Notes under the pieces: model-generated
What the model was told of the DNA's origin: nothing
The model's input: the letters and a program-made list of their open reading frames with translations, nothing else
Database searches by the model: none
Part shown: piece by piece, positions 56,689-64,000 of the stretch
Layout: every line of letters begins with the position of its first letter
Position numbering within the stretch: the first letter of the stretch is position 1
Made by a program: the position numbers and the translations under genes
Assembly (NCBI RefSeq): GCF_014205765.1
Contig: NZ_JACIIZ010000017.1
Coordinates: 62,001-126,000, forward strand
From: Nitrospirillum iridis
GTDB taxonomy: Bacteria; Pseudomonadota; Alphaproteobacteria; Azospirillales; Azospirillaceae
DNA length: 64,000 bases
Direction of reading: 5' to 3'

Positions 56689-57987
56689 TCAGGCCGACAT
56701 CTCGAACACCGGCCAGGTGCCCGTGATGGCGCCGCCGTCATAGGCCAGCAGCGGCCCGAATTGCAGCAGCACCGCCTCGCTTTGCGTCGGCCGCAGGAAC
56801 ACCCAGTCATCGGGCCTCAGCGGCACCCGGCGCGACCCGGACCAGCGTTCCTGGTTGCTGGACCGGCCGTACAGCCCGCTCAGTTGCAGGCCCGGCGGCG
56901 ACACCGGGTTGGCCAGCCAGTGGCCGCCCTGGACGAAGAAGGCGCGGGCCGTGTTGGGATCGAAGAAGGCGGCGATGCCGGCCAGGCTCTCCAGCCCGGG
57001 AATCAGCCCCGGCTCCGCCACCTTCAGCACCGGTGTCGCGATGAAGCAGGCGGGCTGGTGATGGGCCAGCGTGTCGATGTCGAAATCCGTGGGCTTCACG
57101 AAGGCGGAGCCCACCGCCACCTCCGTCGCCACCGGGTCATCGGTGTGCAGGGCATAGGTGGGACTGCCCGCCGTGTTGAAGGTGTAGGGCGACTGCCCGT
57201 CCTTCAGCGGCGCCTTTTCCTTCAGCACGCCGGCCATCCGCGCATAGATGTCCTTGGCGCGCGCCAGTGCCTTGCCCCGCATGTCGAAGACGCCCGGCAT
57301 CTTCGCCACGTGCGGGTCATAGCCCATGAGGCCGCAGGCGGTGACGGCCGGGTCCAGGCCCGCCAGCATGGCGGCCAGCGCCGCCGGGTCGGTCAGGCCG
57401 CCCCGGTGCAGGCCCACGTCGATCTCGAAATTCACCTTCAGCGCCACACCCCGCGCCTTGGCCATGGCCGTGTACTGGCCCAAGCGCTCAGGCGTGTCGA
57501 TCAGCCATTGCGGCCCCGGGGCCTGGGCGCCCAACCGGTCATAGTAGGCGGCGGCGGCGGCCACCGGCAGCGGCTTGCCCATCAGGAAATCGGCGTCCGG
57601 CACGCGGGTTCCCATCTCCACCAGCATGGCCTGGTTGAAGACCATGAAGCGGTTGGTTTTCAGTCCGGTGGCCGCGCGGTGCATCAGTTCATGGCTGGGC
57701 AGCGACTTGACGACGATGCGCAGGGCCTTGGCCCGGTCGCCGGCCTTGCCCAGCGTGTCGCCCACGGCCTTGATGTTGGCGGACAGGCGCCCGGTGTCGA
57801 CCACCATCACCGGCTGGGCCACGCCCGCCAGGGTCAGCGCCGCCGACAGGCCGGTGAAATAGGCGTCGTGCCCGCCGCCCCGGTCCGGTTCCGGCCAGGC
57901 CAGCGCCCCCACCCCCGCCACAGCACCGGCGGCGATGCCCCCTGTCAGCACCCGGCGGCGCGTCGGCCGCCCGTCATGTCTAGGCAT
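56689..57987 (-). CDS. Tat-exported D-threonine-aldolase-like (DSD1 family) PLP enzyme
   Basis: 432 residues. Twin-arginine signal: TRRRVLTGG, then a mild hydrophobic stretch to ~residue 30. The alanine-racemase-like barrel has the PLP lysine near residue 94 in RIVVKSLPSHE, NFEIDVGLHRGG (~185-196) and CGLMGYDPHVAKMPG. The C-terminal domain has VATEVAVGSAFVKPTDFD and DDWVFLRPTQSEAVLLQFG with the metal-site region. D-threonine aldolases and D-serine dehydratases cleave beta-hydroxy-D-amino acids. Export with bound PLP would explain the use of Tat. It overlaps the ALO-like gene by eight bases. Confidence 0.8.
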   Translation of the reverse strand: MPRHDGRPTRRRVLTGGIAAGAVAGVGALAWPEPDRGGGHDAYFTGLSAALTLAGVAQPVMVVDTGRLSANIKAVGDTLGKAGDRAKALRIVVKSLPSHELMHRAATGLKTNRFMVFNQAMLVEMGTRVPDADFLMGKPLPVAAAAAYYDRLGAQAPGPQWLIDTPERLGQYTAMAKARGVALKVNFEIDVGLHRGGLTDPAALAAMLAGLDPAVTACGLMGYDPHVAKMPGVFDMRGKALARAKDIYARMAGVLKEKAPLKDGQSPYTFNTAGSPTYALHTDDPVATEVAVGSAFVKPTDFDIDTLAHHQPACFIATPVLKVAEPGLIPGLESLAGIAAFFDPNTARAFFVQGGHWLANPVSPPGLQLSGLYGRSSNQERWSGSRRVPLRPDDWVFLRPTQSEAVLLQFGPLLAYDGGAITGTWPVFEMSA

Positions 57988-59380
57988 CGGCCAACACCCC
58001 GCGCAGATAGTCGTTGAGGAAGCGCCCCTCCGGATCGACCTGGCGGTGGATGTCCATCGCGTCGCGGAAGCGGGGATAGAGGGCGGTGAAATCGGCGGCC
58101 TTCAGGCTGTTCAGCTTGCCCCAGTGCGGCCGGCCGCCATGGCGGCGCAGGATGGGTTCCACCACCTCGAACAGGAACTGGTAGTCATCCTTGTAATAGG
58201 CGTGGACGGCGATGGAGCCGGAGGGCCGGTCGTGGAAGGGCGACAGCCAGGCGTCGTCCGGCGCGATCACCCGCGCCTCGATGGGGAAGAAGACGTCGTG
58301 CCGCCGCGTCTCGATCGCCTCGATGACTTCCTGTAACGCCGGGATCTGGGCATCGCGCGGCAGATGGAATTCCATCTCGTTGAAGCGGATGGGGCGCTCG
58401 TTTGACAGCAGCTGCCAGCTTTCGGCCACCACCCGCTCGGGCTCCAGCGATGACAGCACATGCTTGGCGACACGGCGGCGCAGGGCGGGCGACCAGCCCA
58501 GCCAGTCGCGCAAGCCCTTCAGGCTCATGACCGCGTCATTGTCCTGGGTGGGCGGCCGGGGGGTGGCGGGGGCGTCCGTCTCATCATGGGTGATGACGGC
58601 CGTCATGCCGGTGAAGGGCAGGTAGTAGAACTCCACATTGCGATGCTGGGCCTGCAGGACGGGCCATTCGGCCAGCGTCTGTTCCACCGGCTGCAGCCAC
58701 ACCCGCCGTTCCACCCGGCGCAGGGGCGTGTTCTTGAGCGTGACACGGGTCAGGACGCCGAAGGCGCCCAGCCCCACCTTGGCGGCGGCGAACAAATCGG
58801 CGTTGCGCGTGGCGTCGCAGTCCAGAATCTGGCCGTCCGCCGTCGCCAGGCGGAAGGCCTGGACGTTGCCGTGCAGCGCCATCAGGGTGACGCCCGTGCC
58901 GTGGGTGGCGGTGGACAGGGCGCCGGCCAGCGACTGCTTGTTGATGTCGGGCAGGTTGGGCATTTCCTGGCCGACGGCCGCCAGGGCCGGCCCCAGGTCG
59001 GCCAGACGGGTGCCGGCGCGGACGTTGGCGGTGAGCGCGCCCATATCATGGCCGTCCAGACCGGCGATGCGGTCCAGGGTCACCAGGGTGCCGGGCGTGG
59101 GCACCAGGGGCATGAAGGAATGCCCCGAGCCCACGGCGCGGATGGGCCCGGGCGCCGTGCGCACCAGATCCGCCAGTTCGCCCTCATCGGCCGGCGCCGC
59201 GCGATTGGCCGGATAGGCATGCTGGATGCCGGACCAGTTGCGCCACAGCAGATGGTTGGCGGCATCGGTGGCGGGCGGGGCCGGCGGTTCCGGCTGCACG
59301 CCCACGCGCGTGGCGGCGACACCGCCGGCGGCCAGCGCCGTGCCGCCCATCAACAGAAACAGGGTGCGCCGTGTCAGCAT
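57980..59380 (-). CDS. Tat-exported D-arabinono-1,4-lactone oxidase-type FAD enzyme
   Basis: 466 residues. The Tat signal TRRTLFLLMGG is followed by a hydrophobic segment. The FAD-binding PCMH domain has the covalent-flavin motif GSGHS (84-88; His87), and the C-terminal ALO domain has GRPHWGKLN (~420), the lactone-oxidase active-site signature. Members oxidise aldonolactones or related polyols; with a c-type cytochrome gene 31 bases upstream, cytochrome c rather than O2 may be the acceptor here. It is the middle gene of the cytochrome - ALO - DSD1 chain. The substrate is not known. Confidence 0.85.
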   Translation of the reverse strand: MLTRRTLFLLMGGTALAAGGVAATRVGVQPEPPAPPATDAANHLLWRNWSGIQHAYPANRAAPADEGELADLVRTAPGPIRAVGSGHSFMPLVPTPGTLVTLDRIAGLDGHDMGALTANVRAGTRLADLGPALAAVGQEMPNLPDINKQSLAGALSTATHGTGVTLMALHGNVQAFRLATADGQILDCDATRNADLFAAAKVGLGAFGVLTRVTLKNTPLRRVERRVWLQPVEQTLAEWPVLQAQHRNVEFYYLPFTGMTAVITHDETDAPATPRPPTQDNDAVMSLKGLRDWLGWSPALRRRVAKHVLSSLEPERVVAESWQLLSNERPIRFNEMEFHLPRDAQIPALQEVIEAIETRRHDVFFPIEARVIAPDDAWLSPFHDRPSGSIAVHAYYKDDYQFLFEVVEPILRRHGGRPHWGKLNSLKAADFTALYPRFRDAMDIHRQVDPEGRFLNDYLRGVLADA

Positions 59381-59411
59381 GGTTTGGTCCGGTTCCCCCT
59401 TGGTGATCGCG

Positions 59412-59813
59412 TCATTGCGGTTTGGCGCCCGGCGCCTGACCGGCCATGAAGCGGATCAGCGCCTGGTAATCATCGGCGGTGCAGGAGAAGCACTGCCCGC
59501 CCGCCGGCATGCCGTTGAAGCCTTCCAGCGTGTGTTTCAGCAAAAGCGGCTGGCCCTTGGCCCAGCGGGGGCCCCAAGCCGCATTGAATCCCACCAGCGG
59601 GGCGCCGGAATCCGGATTGGCGTGGCAGGCCTTGCAGCTGGTTTCATACAGACCGGCCAGCCGCCCGTCCGCCGGGCGGCGCGCGGCCAGCGCCTCGGCC
59701 GATGGCGGCGCCTCGGGCGCCTTGTCGCAGGCTGTCGGCCCCGCCAGGGCCGCCAGCAGGATCAGCGCGGGCAAGCGTGCCCGTTTCGGAAAATATCCGC
59801 GTCCCAAGCCCAT
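59412..59813 (-). CDS. c5-type monohaem cytochrome c
   Basis: 133 residues from the ATG at 59813 (GGGGA six bases upstream). A hydrophobic leader ending at GPTAC may be a weak lipobox. The haem site CKACH is at 60-64, an axial Met lies in FNGMPAGGQC, and a Cys pair in QCFSC is characteristic of cytochrome c5. It should carry electrons in the periplasm, either soluble or membrane-tethered. As the first gene of the chain it is the likely electron acceptor for the ALO-like FAD enzyme. Confidence 0.85.
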   Translation of the reverse strand: MGLGRGYFPKRARLPALILLAALAGPTACDKAPEAPPSAEALAARRPADGRLAGLYETSCKACHANPDSGAPLVGFNAAWGPRWAKGQPLLLKHTLEGFNGMPAGGQCFSCTADDYQALIRFMAGQAPGAKPQ

Positions 59814-59851
59814 GAAGTTCCCCGTCGGCACCCGTCTGTCGCAGGCACGCC

Positions 59852-59886
59852 GTTAGTCATCGCTAACTTCGTTAGTGATAGCTAAA
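59852..59886 (-). promoter_or_regulatory. Double dyad upstream of the cytochrome-ALO-DSD1 chain
   Basis: GTTAG-TCATC-GCTAAC, then TTC, then GTTAG-TGATA-GCTAA. Each half is close to palindromic, and the two halves are also an inverted repeat with three mismatches. It ends about 40 bases before the cytochrome start, the place expected for an operator of a TetR-like dimer pair. The regulator is not in the window. Confidence 0.55.
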
Positions 59887-60329
59887 TCAGCGCCGGCCGG
59901 CAAGGGGCTTCTGCGGGCTTTTGTCACGGCACCCATAGTTTGGCCAATTGGGGGTATAGCTTGCCCCAAATGACACCATGGTTTGCTCAGCGGCAGGCCA
60001 TCCGTTGTCGCTTCATAAGTGGCTACAAATTCGCGAGATTCCCCGAAGTCGCCCGGTGCTCTCCGCAAGGCGATGGAACGCAAAATACCCATCAGAACTG
60101 TAGGAGGAATCCCCTCCAGGTCGACCAGCGCGAGCGTCGTCGGCTCGCCGTCATTGCGGTAGTGTTCTTGGCAGTTGTGGAAGACTGCCCATGTTATCGT
60201 CTGAGAGCGTGGTGGAAAATCGATGATCGTCCGGCGTGGGGCGAGAGGTGGTCATTGGTCCGGTCGGCTAGCCTGAAGAACTCATCAGGGTTGGCGTATC
60301 CACCGGAGGCGGCTCATGGCGCCAATGAT
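59887..60329. other. Intergenic stretch without a supported gene
   Basis: About 440 bases between the cytochrome operator and the IS110 fragment. Base composition is lower in GC than the coding DNA around it and reading frames are broken. The minus-strand frame at 59853-60092 crosses the operator and has no ribosome site. It may be degenerate mobile-element DNA, but I can identify no part of it. Confidence 0.35.
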
Positions 60330-60415
60330 CAATAGAAGTCCATCGCGCAGACCTTGAAATGCCGCTTGGTCAGGTCTATCGCCACCAAGTACGCCGTGGT
60401 CATGGTGCCTTCCAT
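60330..60415 (-). pseudogene. IS110-family transposase N-terminal fragment
   Basis: From the ATG at 60415 the reading is MEGTMTTAYLVAIDLTKRHF then KVCAMDFY and a TGA. The pattern AIDLxKxxFxVxxxD is the start of IS110-type (DEDD) transposases. Only 28 codons remain. It suggests past insertion beside the atypical methyltransferase gene. Confidence 0.6.
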
Positions 60416-60587
60416 AACGATGTCCATCAGACATCATAATCTGTCATCCGCCAATGCCGGGAAAAGAGATGTCCACACCATCAGCTCAGATGTGACAGCG
60501 GTGGGTGCTGCACGGACATCCAACTTACGCTATATTGCGCGGGAATTGTCAATTCGAGATACCCGCCAGACAACGGCAGAGAAAAGC

Positions 60588-61325
60588 ATGGATCGCCTTT
60601 TTCCCTATGGTCTCGACGCGCCGCCCGTTGTCCGCAATCTATTGCTAGGCTCGTTTATTTGTGGAGCGCTTTTCGCGCTGGATCTCGTCGACATTCTGCC
60701 GATCCACTTCAATGGCCTCATCTGGCCGGCCCTGTCGATGGGCGCTGGCGCGGTCGCCATGATCTGGTCGAGCGCCCGCGGCAAGATCAGAGCTCGCGAG
60801 ATCATCCTCGACCGCATCGACTGGCGCGGTGACGAGCGGGTGATCGATATAGGCTGCGGGCGCGGCCTTTTTACCATCGCGGCGGCGCGCCGCGTGCCGC
60901 GCGGCCATGTTATTGGTATCGATATCTGGCAGACGGAGGACCTTTCCGGCAATGGCCCCGGCGCCGTCATTGCGAATGCCGCGCGCGAAGGAGTCAGCGG
61001 CCGCGTCGAGTGCCGCAGCGCCGACATGCGGAACATCCCCTTCCCGGACGACAGCTTCGATGTCGTTATCTCGTCAGCAGCGATCCACAATCTCTATGAT
61101 CCTGCGGATCGCGCCCGCGCGATCCGCGAAATCGCCCGCGTCCTCGCGCCGGACGGTCGCCTGGTGATTAGCGATATCCGCCATTTGTCCGACTATGCGC
61201 TATGCGCGCGCGAAGCCGGTATCACAACCGTCATTTCGCGCGGCATCGGGGATCAGATCTGGCGCTTCGGCAGCTTCGGCTTTCTGGCTCCGGGGCTGGT
61301 GCTAGGACGTAAAGGACCGGGATGA
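60588..61325 (+). CDS. SAM-dependent methyltransferase with N-terminal membrane helices
   Basis: 245 residues from the ATG at 60588 (weak GAGA site); the frame is open 78 codons earlier through non-coding-like DNA. Two hydrophobic segments (~20-60) precede a class I methyltransferase: motif I VIDIGCGRGLFTIAAA, then GHVIGIDIW, MRNIPFPDDSFDVVISSAAIHN and REIARVLAPDGRLVISD. Substrate unknown. Codon use differs from neighbours (more A/T-ending codons), and with the adjacent IS110 fragment and unusual intergenic DNA this hints at horizontal acquisition. Confidence 0.8.
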   Translation: MDRLFPYGLDAPPVVRNLLLGSFICGALFALDLVDILPIHFNGLIWPALSMGAGAVAMIWSSARGKIRAREIILDRIDWRGDERVIDIGCGRGLFTIAAARRVPRGHVIGIDIWQTEDLSGNGPGAVIANAAREGVSGRVECRSADMRNIPFPDDSFDVVISSAAIHNLYDPADRARAIREIARVLAPDGRLVISDIRHLSDYALCAREAGITTVISRGIGDQIWRFGSFGFLAPGLVLGRKGPG

Positions 61326-61545
61326 CGCAGCCACATCGGAAACCGACCCCTCGTTGTTCCCCCGCGTCGGGCGCTTTCGGCGTCCATCGATAGGATTTGG
61401 ATCGGAAAGGATTAAGTGGGAATCGGTACCCGCCCCCAAAAGGCCAATCGATAGGCGGCATTCTTTGGTTCGTTTTCTGAAAAAGTTGTGATTGAGATCT
61501 GAAAACCTATCCACATTATCAGTTAGTTAAGAAAGCATGTGACGC
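61326..61545. other. Intergenic stretch, no gene seen
   Basis: 220 bases after the methyltransferase, AT-richer than average. It holds no supported reading frame, terminator or RNA. It leads into the nested dyad at 61546. Confidence 0.35.
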
Positions 61546-61590
61546 AAACTATGAGTGTCGTGACACATTGTGTCAGGGACGGCATAGTTT
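61546..61590. promoter_or_regulatory. 45-bp nested dyad
   Basis: Outer arms AAACTATG and CATAGTTT and inner arms TGACAC-ATT-GTGTCA share exactly the same centre (61568). The seven-base segments between inner and outer arms do not pair. It lies between the 3' ends of the methyltransferase and sufT genes, so it is not an obvious promoter operator. Confidence 0.5.
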
Positions 61591-61638
61591 AGCGGGGCAA
61601 AGCGGTGGGACGGGGCCCGCGGCGCAGCGGGACAGGCA

Positions 61639-62043
61639 TCAAAGGAGGCCCAGTTCCAGCCGGGCCTCCTCGCTCATGCGATCCCGGGTCCAGGGCGGGT
61701 CCCACACCAGTTCCACCAGGACGACACTCACCCCGGGGACCAGGGAGATGAGATGTTGAACCTGTCCCGGCAGGGAGGTGGCGACGGGACACGCCGGCGT
61801 CGTCAGCGTCATCTCGACATAGACCAGGCCGTCCTGTCGCACCATGACCTCATAGATCAGGCCAAGATCGACCAGGTTGACGGGAATTTCAGGGTCGCGG
61901 ACGGTCTTCAACGCCTCCACCACCTCCCGCTCCAGCGCGGGGTTGCCGCCATCGGGCTGGGGGCGCACTGCGGCCCGGGGGGCCGCCGCCGGCGGGTCGG
62001 ACGTCACGTCCGCCAGCCCGGTGTCCGTCTGTGGGGTCCTCAT
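61639..62043 (-). CDS. sufT: SufT-type Fe-S maturation protein (MIP18/DUF59 family)
   Basis: 134 residues. A disordered Pro/Ala-rich N-terminus (~1-35) precedes the DUF59 domain: VVEALKTVRDPEIPVNLVDL, GLIYEV, MTLTTPACPVATSLP with the conserved Cys, and VELVWDPPWTRDRMSEEARL. It helps mature Fe-S proteins with the Suf system. The ATG at 62043 is used; a GTG one codon earlier is possible. The last codons contain a 9-bp hairpin (AGGAGGCCC / GGGCCTCCT, minus strand), perhaps aiding termination. It is the last gene of the suf operon. Confidence 0.88.
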   Translation of the reverse strand: MRTPQTDTGLADVTSDPPAAAPRAAVRPQPDGGNPALEREVVEALKTVRDPEIPVNLVDLGLIYEVMVRQDGLVYVEMTLTTPACPVATSLPGQVQHLISLVPGVSVVLVELVWDPPWTRDRMSEEARLELGLL

Positions 62044-62065
62044 CACGGTGCGGCCTTCATCGCCT

Positions 62066-62548
62066 CTACTCCGTCTTCACGACCGTGCCGCCACCTCGCA
62101 CCGCCGCTTCCAGCGTATGCCAGGCCAACGTTGCGCATTTGACCCGGGCGGGGTAGGCTTTGACGCCGGCCAGCGGCTCCAGCCGATCGCCCTCCTCCTC
62201 CAGGCCCGGCGGCAATCCGGGGGCGCCCCCGGTGAGCCCGCCGGTGGCCCCGCCGGTGGCCAGGGTGTGGAAATGCGCGAACAGGGCCTGGGCCTCGGCC
62301 AGGGTCTTGTTCAGCATCACCTCGGTCATCAGCGAGGCGGAGGCGGTGGAGATGGCGCAGCCCTTGCCCTCGAAACTCACCTCGGCGATGCGGTCGTCCC
62401 GCAGGCGCACGAAGATGGTCACCGTGTCGCCACACAGCGGGTTATGGCCATGGGCCAGATGGCTGGGATCCGGCAACGGACCAAAATTCCGGGGATGACG
62501 CCCATGGTCCAGGATGATGTCCTGGTAAAGGTCACGCAAATCCATCAT
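62066..62548 (-). CDS. sufU: SufU/IscU-like Fe-S scaffold or sulfur-transfer protein
   Basis: 160 residues. SufU landmarks are LRDLYQDIILDHGRHPRNFG, Cys39 in NPLCGDTV, Cys64 in GKGCAISTASASLM and a third Cys in RVKCATLAW. The insertion between the second and third Cys includes a GGATGGLTGGAPGLPPG linker. It accepts sulfur from SufS or assembles clusters. GGAG lies eight bases before the ATG, and the gap to sufS is 11 bases. Order sufD-sufS-sufU-sufT. Confidence 0.92.
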   Translation of the reverse strand: MMDLRDLYQDIILDHGRHPRNFGPLPDPSHLAHGHNPLCGDTVTIFVRLRDDRIAEVSFEGKGCAISTASASLMTEVMLNKTLAEAQALFAHFHTLATGGATGGLTGGAPGLPPGLEEEGDRLEPLAGVKAYPARVKCATLAWHTLEAAVRGGGTVVKTE

Positions 62549-62559
62549 GGCGGTTTCTC

Positions 62560-63834
62560 CTATCGCGCCGACGTCAGGCCGAACAGGCGCTGAGCCGCGC
62601 GCACGGCGGCGACCAGGGCCGCGACGTCGTCTTCGTCGCTATAGACCCCGAAGGAAGCCCGCGCCGTCGCCACCACGCCCAGGCGGTCCATCAGCGGCTG
62701 GGCGCAGTGGTGGCCGGCGCGGATGGCCACGTCATGCCGGTCGAAGATGGTGGCCAGGTCATGGGGATGAATGCCGTCGACCTGGAACGACACCACGCCC
62801 AGCCCGGGGCCGTCGGCGCCGATGAGAGTGACGCCGGGCACGGCCAACAGGGCGTCCCGGGCGTGGTCGGTCAGGGCCGCCTCATGGTCACGGATGGCCG
62901 CCATCCCCAGACCGTCCATGAAGTCCAACGCCAGGCCCAGGCCGATGGCGCCGGCGATGTCGGGCGTGCCCGCCTCGAACCGCTGGGGGGCGTCCTGATA
63001 GGTGGTCTTGGCGAAGGTCACCGTGCGGATCATGTCGCCGCCGCCCTGCCAGGGCGGCATGGCATCCAGCACGGCCCGCTTGGCGTACAGCACGCCTATG
63101 CCCGTGGGCCCATAACATTTGTGGCCGGAGAAGACGTAGAAGTCGCAATCCAGGGCCCGCACGTCGACCGGCAGCCGCGGCACCGCCTGGCAACCGTCCA
63201 GCAGGACCTTGGCCCCACAGGCATGGGCGAGGTCGACCACCCTCTCCACCGGGACGAGGCCGCCGGTGACGTTGGCGACATGGGTCATGGCCACCAGTTT
63301 GGTGCGGGGCGTCAGCAAGTGGGCGAACGCCTCAAGGTCCAGGCCGCCACCGGCGTCGATAGGCGCCACCACCAGCTCGATACCCAGGCGGTCGCGCAGC
63401 ATCTGCCAGGGCACGATGTTGGAATGGTGCTCCAGTTCCGAGACCAGGACCTGGTCCCCCGGCTTCAGGAAGGCCAATCCCCAGGCCTGGGCCACCAGGT
63501 TGATGCCCTCCGTCGCACCGCGCACGAAGACGATCTCGCTGGCATCGGCGGCGTTGAGGAACCGCGCCACCCGTTCCCGCGCCGCCTCGAACCGGGCGGT
63601 GGAGCGGGCGCTGAGGCCATAGACGCCGCGATGCACGTTGGCGTAGTCGGTGCGGTAGTATTCGGCCAGGCCGTCGATCACCGCCGCCGGCTTCTGCGCG
63701 CTGGCCGCCGTATCCAGGAACACCAGCCCGGGATTGCGCTCGAAAACGGGAAATTGGCGCCGGATCACGACGGGGTCGAAGGCCCCGCCATCGGCGCGGG
63801 CGACCATGGGCCGCTCCTGGATCAACACGCTCAT
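62560..63834 (-). CDS. sufS: Cysteine desulfurase SufS
   Basis: 424 residues from the ATG at 63834, which overlaps the sufD stop (ATGA). Class V PLP fold: FLDTAASAQKPAAVIDGLAE, NVHRGVYGLSARST, SELEHHSNIVPWQ, the PLP lysine in FSGHKCYGPTGIGVLY, and the sulfur-carrying Cys in RAGHHCAQPLMDRLG. It takes sulfur from cysteine and gives it to SufU/SufBCD for Fe-S assembly. The nine codons upstream of the ATG are rejected in favour of the coupled start. Confidence 0.95.
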   Translation of the reverse strand: MSVLIQERPMVARADGGAFDPVVIRRQFPVFERNPGLVFLDTAASAQKPAAVIDGLAEYYRTDYANVHRGVYGLSARSTARFEAARERVARFLNAADASEIVFVRGATEGINLVAQAWGLAFLKPGDQVLVSELEHHSNIVPWQMLRDRLGIELVVAPIDAGGGLDLEAFAHLLTPRTKLVAMTHVANVTGGLVPVERVVDLAHACGAKVLLDGCQAVPRLPVDVRALDCDFYVFSGHKCYGPTGIGVLYAKRAVLDAMPPWQGGGDMIRTVTFAKTTYQDAPQRFEAGTPDIAGAIGLGLALDFMDGLGMAAIRDHEAALTDHARDALLAVPGVTLIGADGPGLGVVSFQVDGIHPHDLATIFDRHDVAIRAGHHCAQPLMDRLGVVATARASFGVYSDEDDVAALVAAVRAAQRLFGLTSAR

Positions 63835-64000
63835 CGCCCGCCCTCCAAACCATCCAGCCATGACCGCAGATGGCCGTGCACATGGTCGCGAATGGGCTCA
63901 TCCAGCCCGGCGCCGTCGATGACGTCGGCGGCGAACGCCTCCACCAGCATCAGGCGGGCGGTGGCGGGGTCGATGCCCCGGGCCTGCAGGTAGAACAGCG
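63831..64000 (-). CDS. sufD: SufD C-terminus (5' part beyond window edge)
   Basis: The last ~55 codons only: LFYLQARGIDPATARLMLVE, then AFAADVIDG and a C-terminal helix ending SWLDGLEGGR. The LFYLxxRGI...A..L...AF pattern is the conserved end of SufB/SufD proteins, and position directly before sufS identifies it as sufD. It would act in the SufBCD scaffold complex. The stop overlaps the sufS start. Confidence 0.85.
   Translation of the reverse strand, partial: LFYLQARGIDPATARLMLVEAFAADVIDGAGLDEPIRDHVHGHLRSWLDGLEGGR

Noticed and set aside
59853-60092. 79-codon minus-strand frame next to the cytochrome gene
   Set aside because: Runs through the operator-like dyad, lacks a ribosome site and resembles nothing; probably non-coding.

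Overview
The window is high-GC DNA, densely coded on both strands. It looks like a free-living alphaproteobacterial chromosome, probably Rhodospirillales/Azospirillaceae-like. This is an inference from the suf gene order (D-S-U-T), BluB with CobO/CobQ/CobU-type late cobalamin genes, an IclR-controlled pca cluster, several TonB receptors and chemoreceptors, and a SUV3-type helicase. No rRNA, tRNA, CRISPR array or intact mobile element was found.

Layout. 1-5.6 kb: a PAS histidine kinase cut by the window edge, a stand-alone winged-helix regulator, a decayed IS1182-type transposase between two copies of a palindromic repeat, and two divergent haloalkane-dehalogenase/epoxide-hydrolase-like paralogues (one exported, one cytoplasmic). 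5.7-17.1 kb: a UDP-glucuronate 4-epimerase-like SDR, two chemoreceptors, an unrecognised two-gene operon, asparagine synthetase, and a co-directional set of TonB receptor, small periplasmic protein and chemoreceptor. 17.5-22.8 kb: an MFS exporter, two HSL-type esterases around a YbaK-type deacylase, and an orphan periplasmic binding protein. 22.7-28.1 kb: late cobalamin genes (cobC, cbiB/cobD, bluB, cobQ, cobO, cobU/P), with cobQ-bluB and cobO-cobQ joined by ATGA overlaps. 28.4-37.9 kb: a GT87-like membrane protein, an RND efflux pump plus adaptor, a 44-residue peptide, a second orphan binding protein, and the SUV3 helicase. 38-41.6 kb: an IclR regulator divergent from pcaF-pcaI-pcaJ (end of the beta-ketoadipate pathway), with an operator-like double site between them.

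41.8-52.6 kb: a diguanylate cyclase, an internally duplicated low-complexity protein, and a tandemly duplicated surface-glycan cassette. In copy 1 the methyltransferase and GT2 genes have decayed but the small exported protein and the GT-C-like gene survive. In copy 2 the methyltransferase, GT2 and GT-C-like genes are intact and the small gene is cut to 10 codons. A DegT aminotransferase and an epimerase follow. 52.8-59.8 kb: an aldehyde dehydrogenase, a TonB receptor, a Tat-exported D-threonine-aldolase-like PLP enzyme, a Tat-exported ALO-type FAD oxidoreductase and a c-type cytochrome, all on one strand, with a dyad just upstream of the cytochrome gene. This is the best candidate for a little-described periplasmic oxidation module. 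59.9-61.6 kb: an island with an IS110-type transposase fragment, an atypical methyltransferase and a 45-bp nested dyad. 61.6-64 kb: sufT, sufU, sufS and the 3' end of sufD.

Most starts were chosen by ribosome-binding-site spacing and family conservation and often differ from the longest open frame. Functions come from motif recognition by eye, not from searches.
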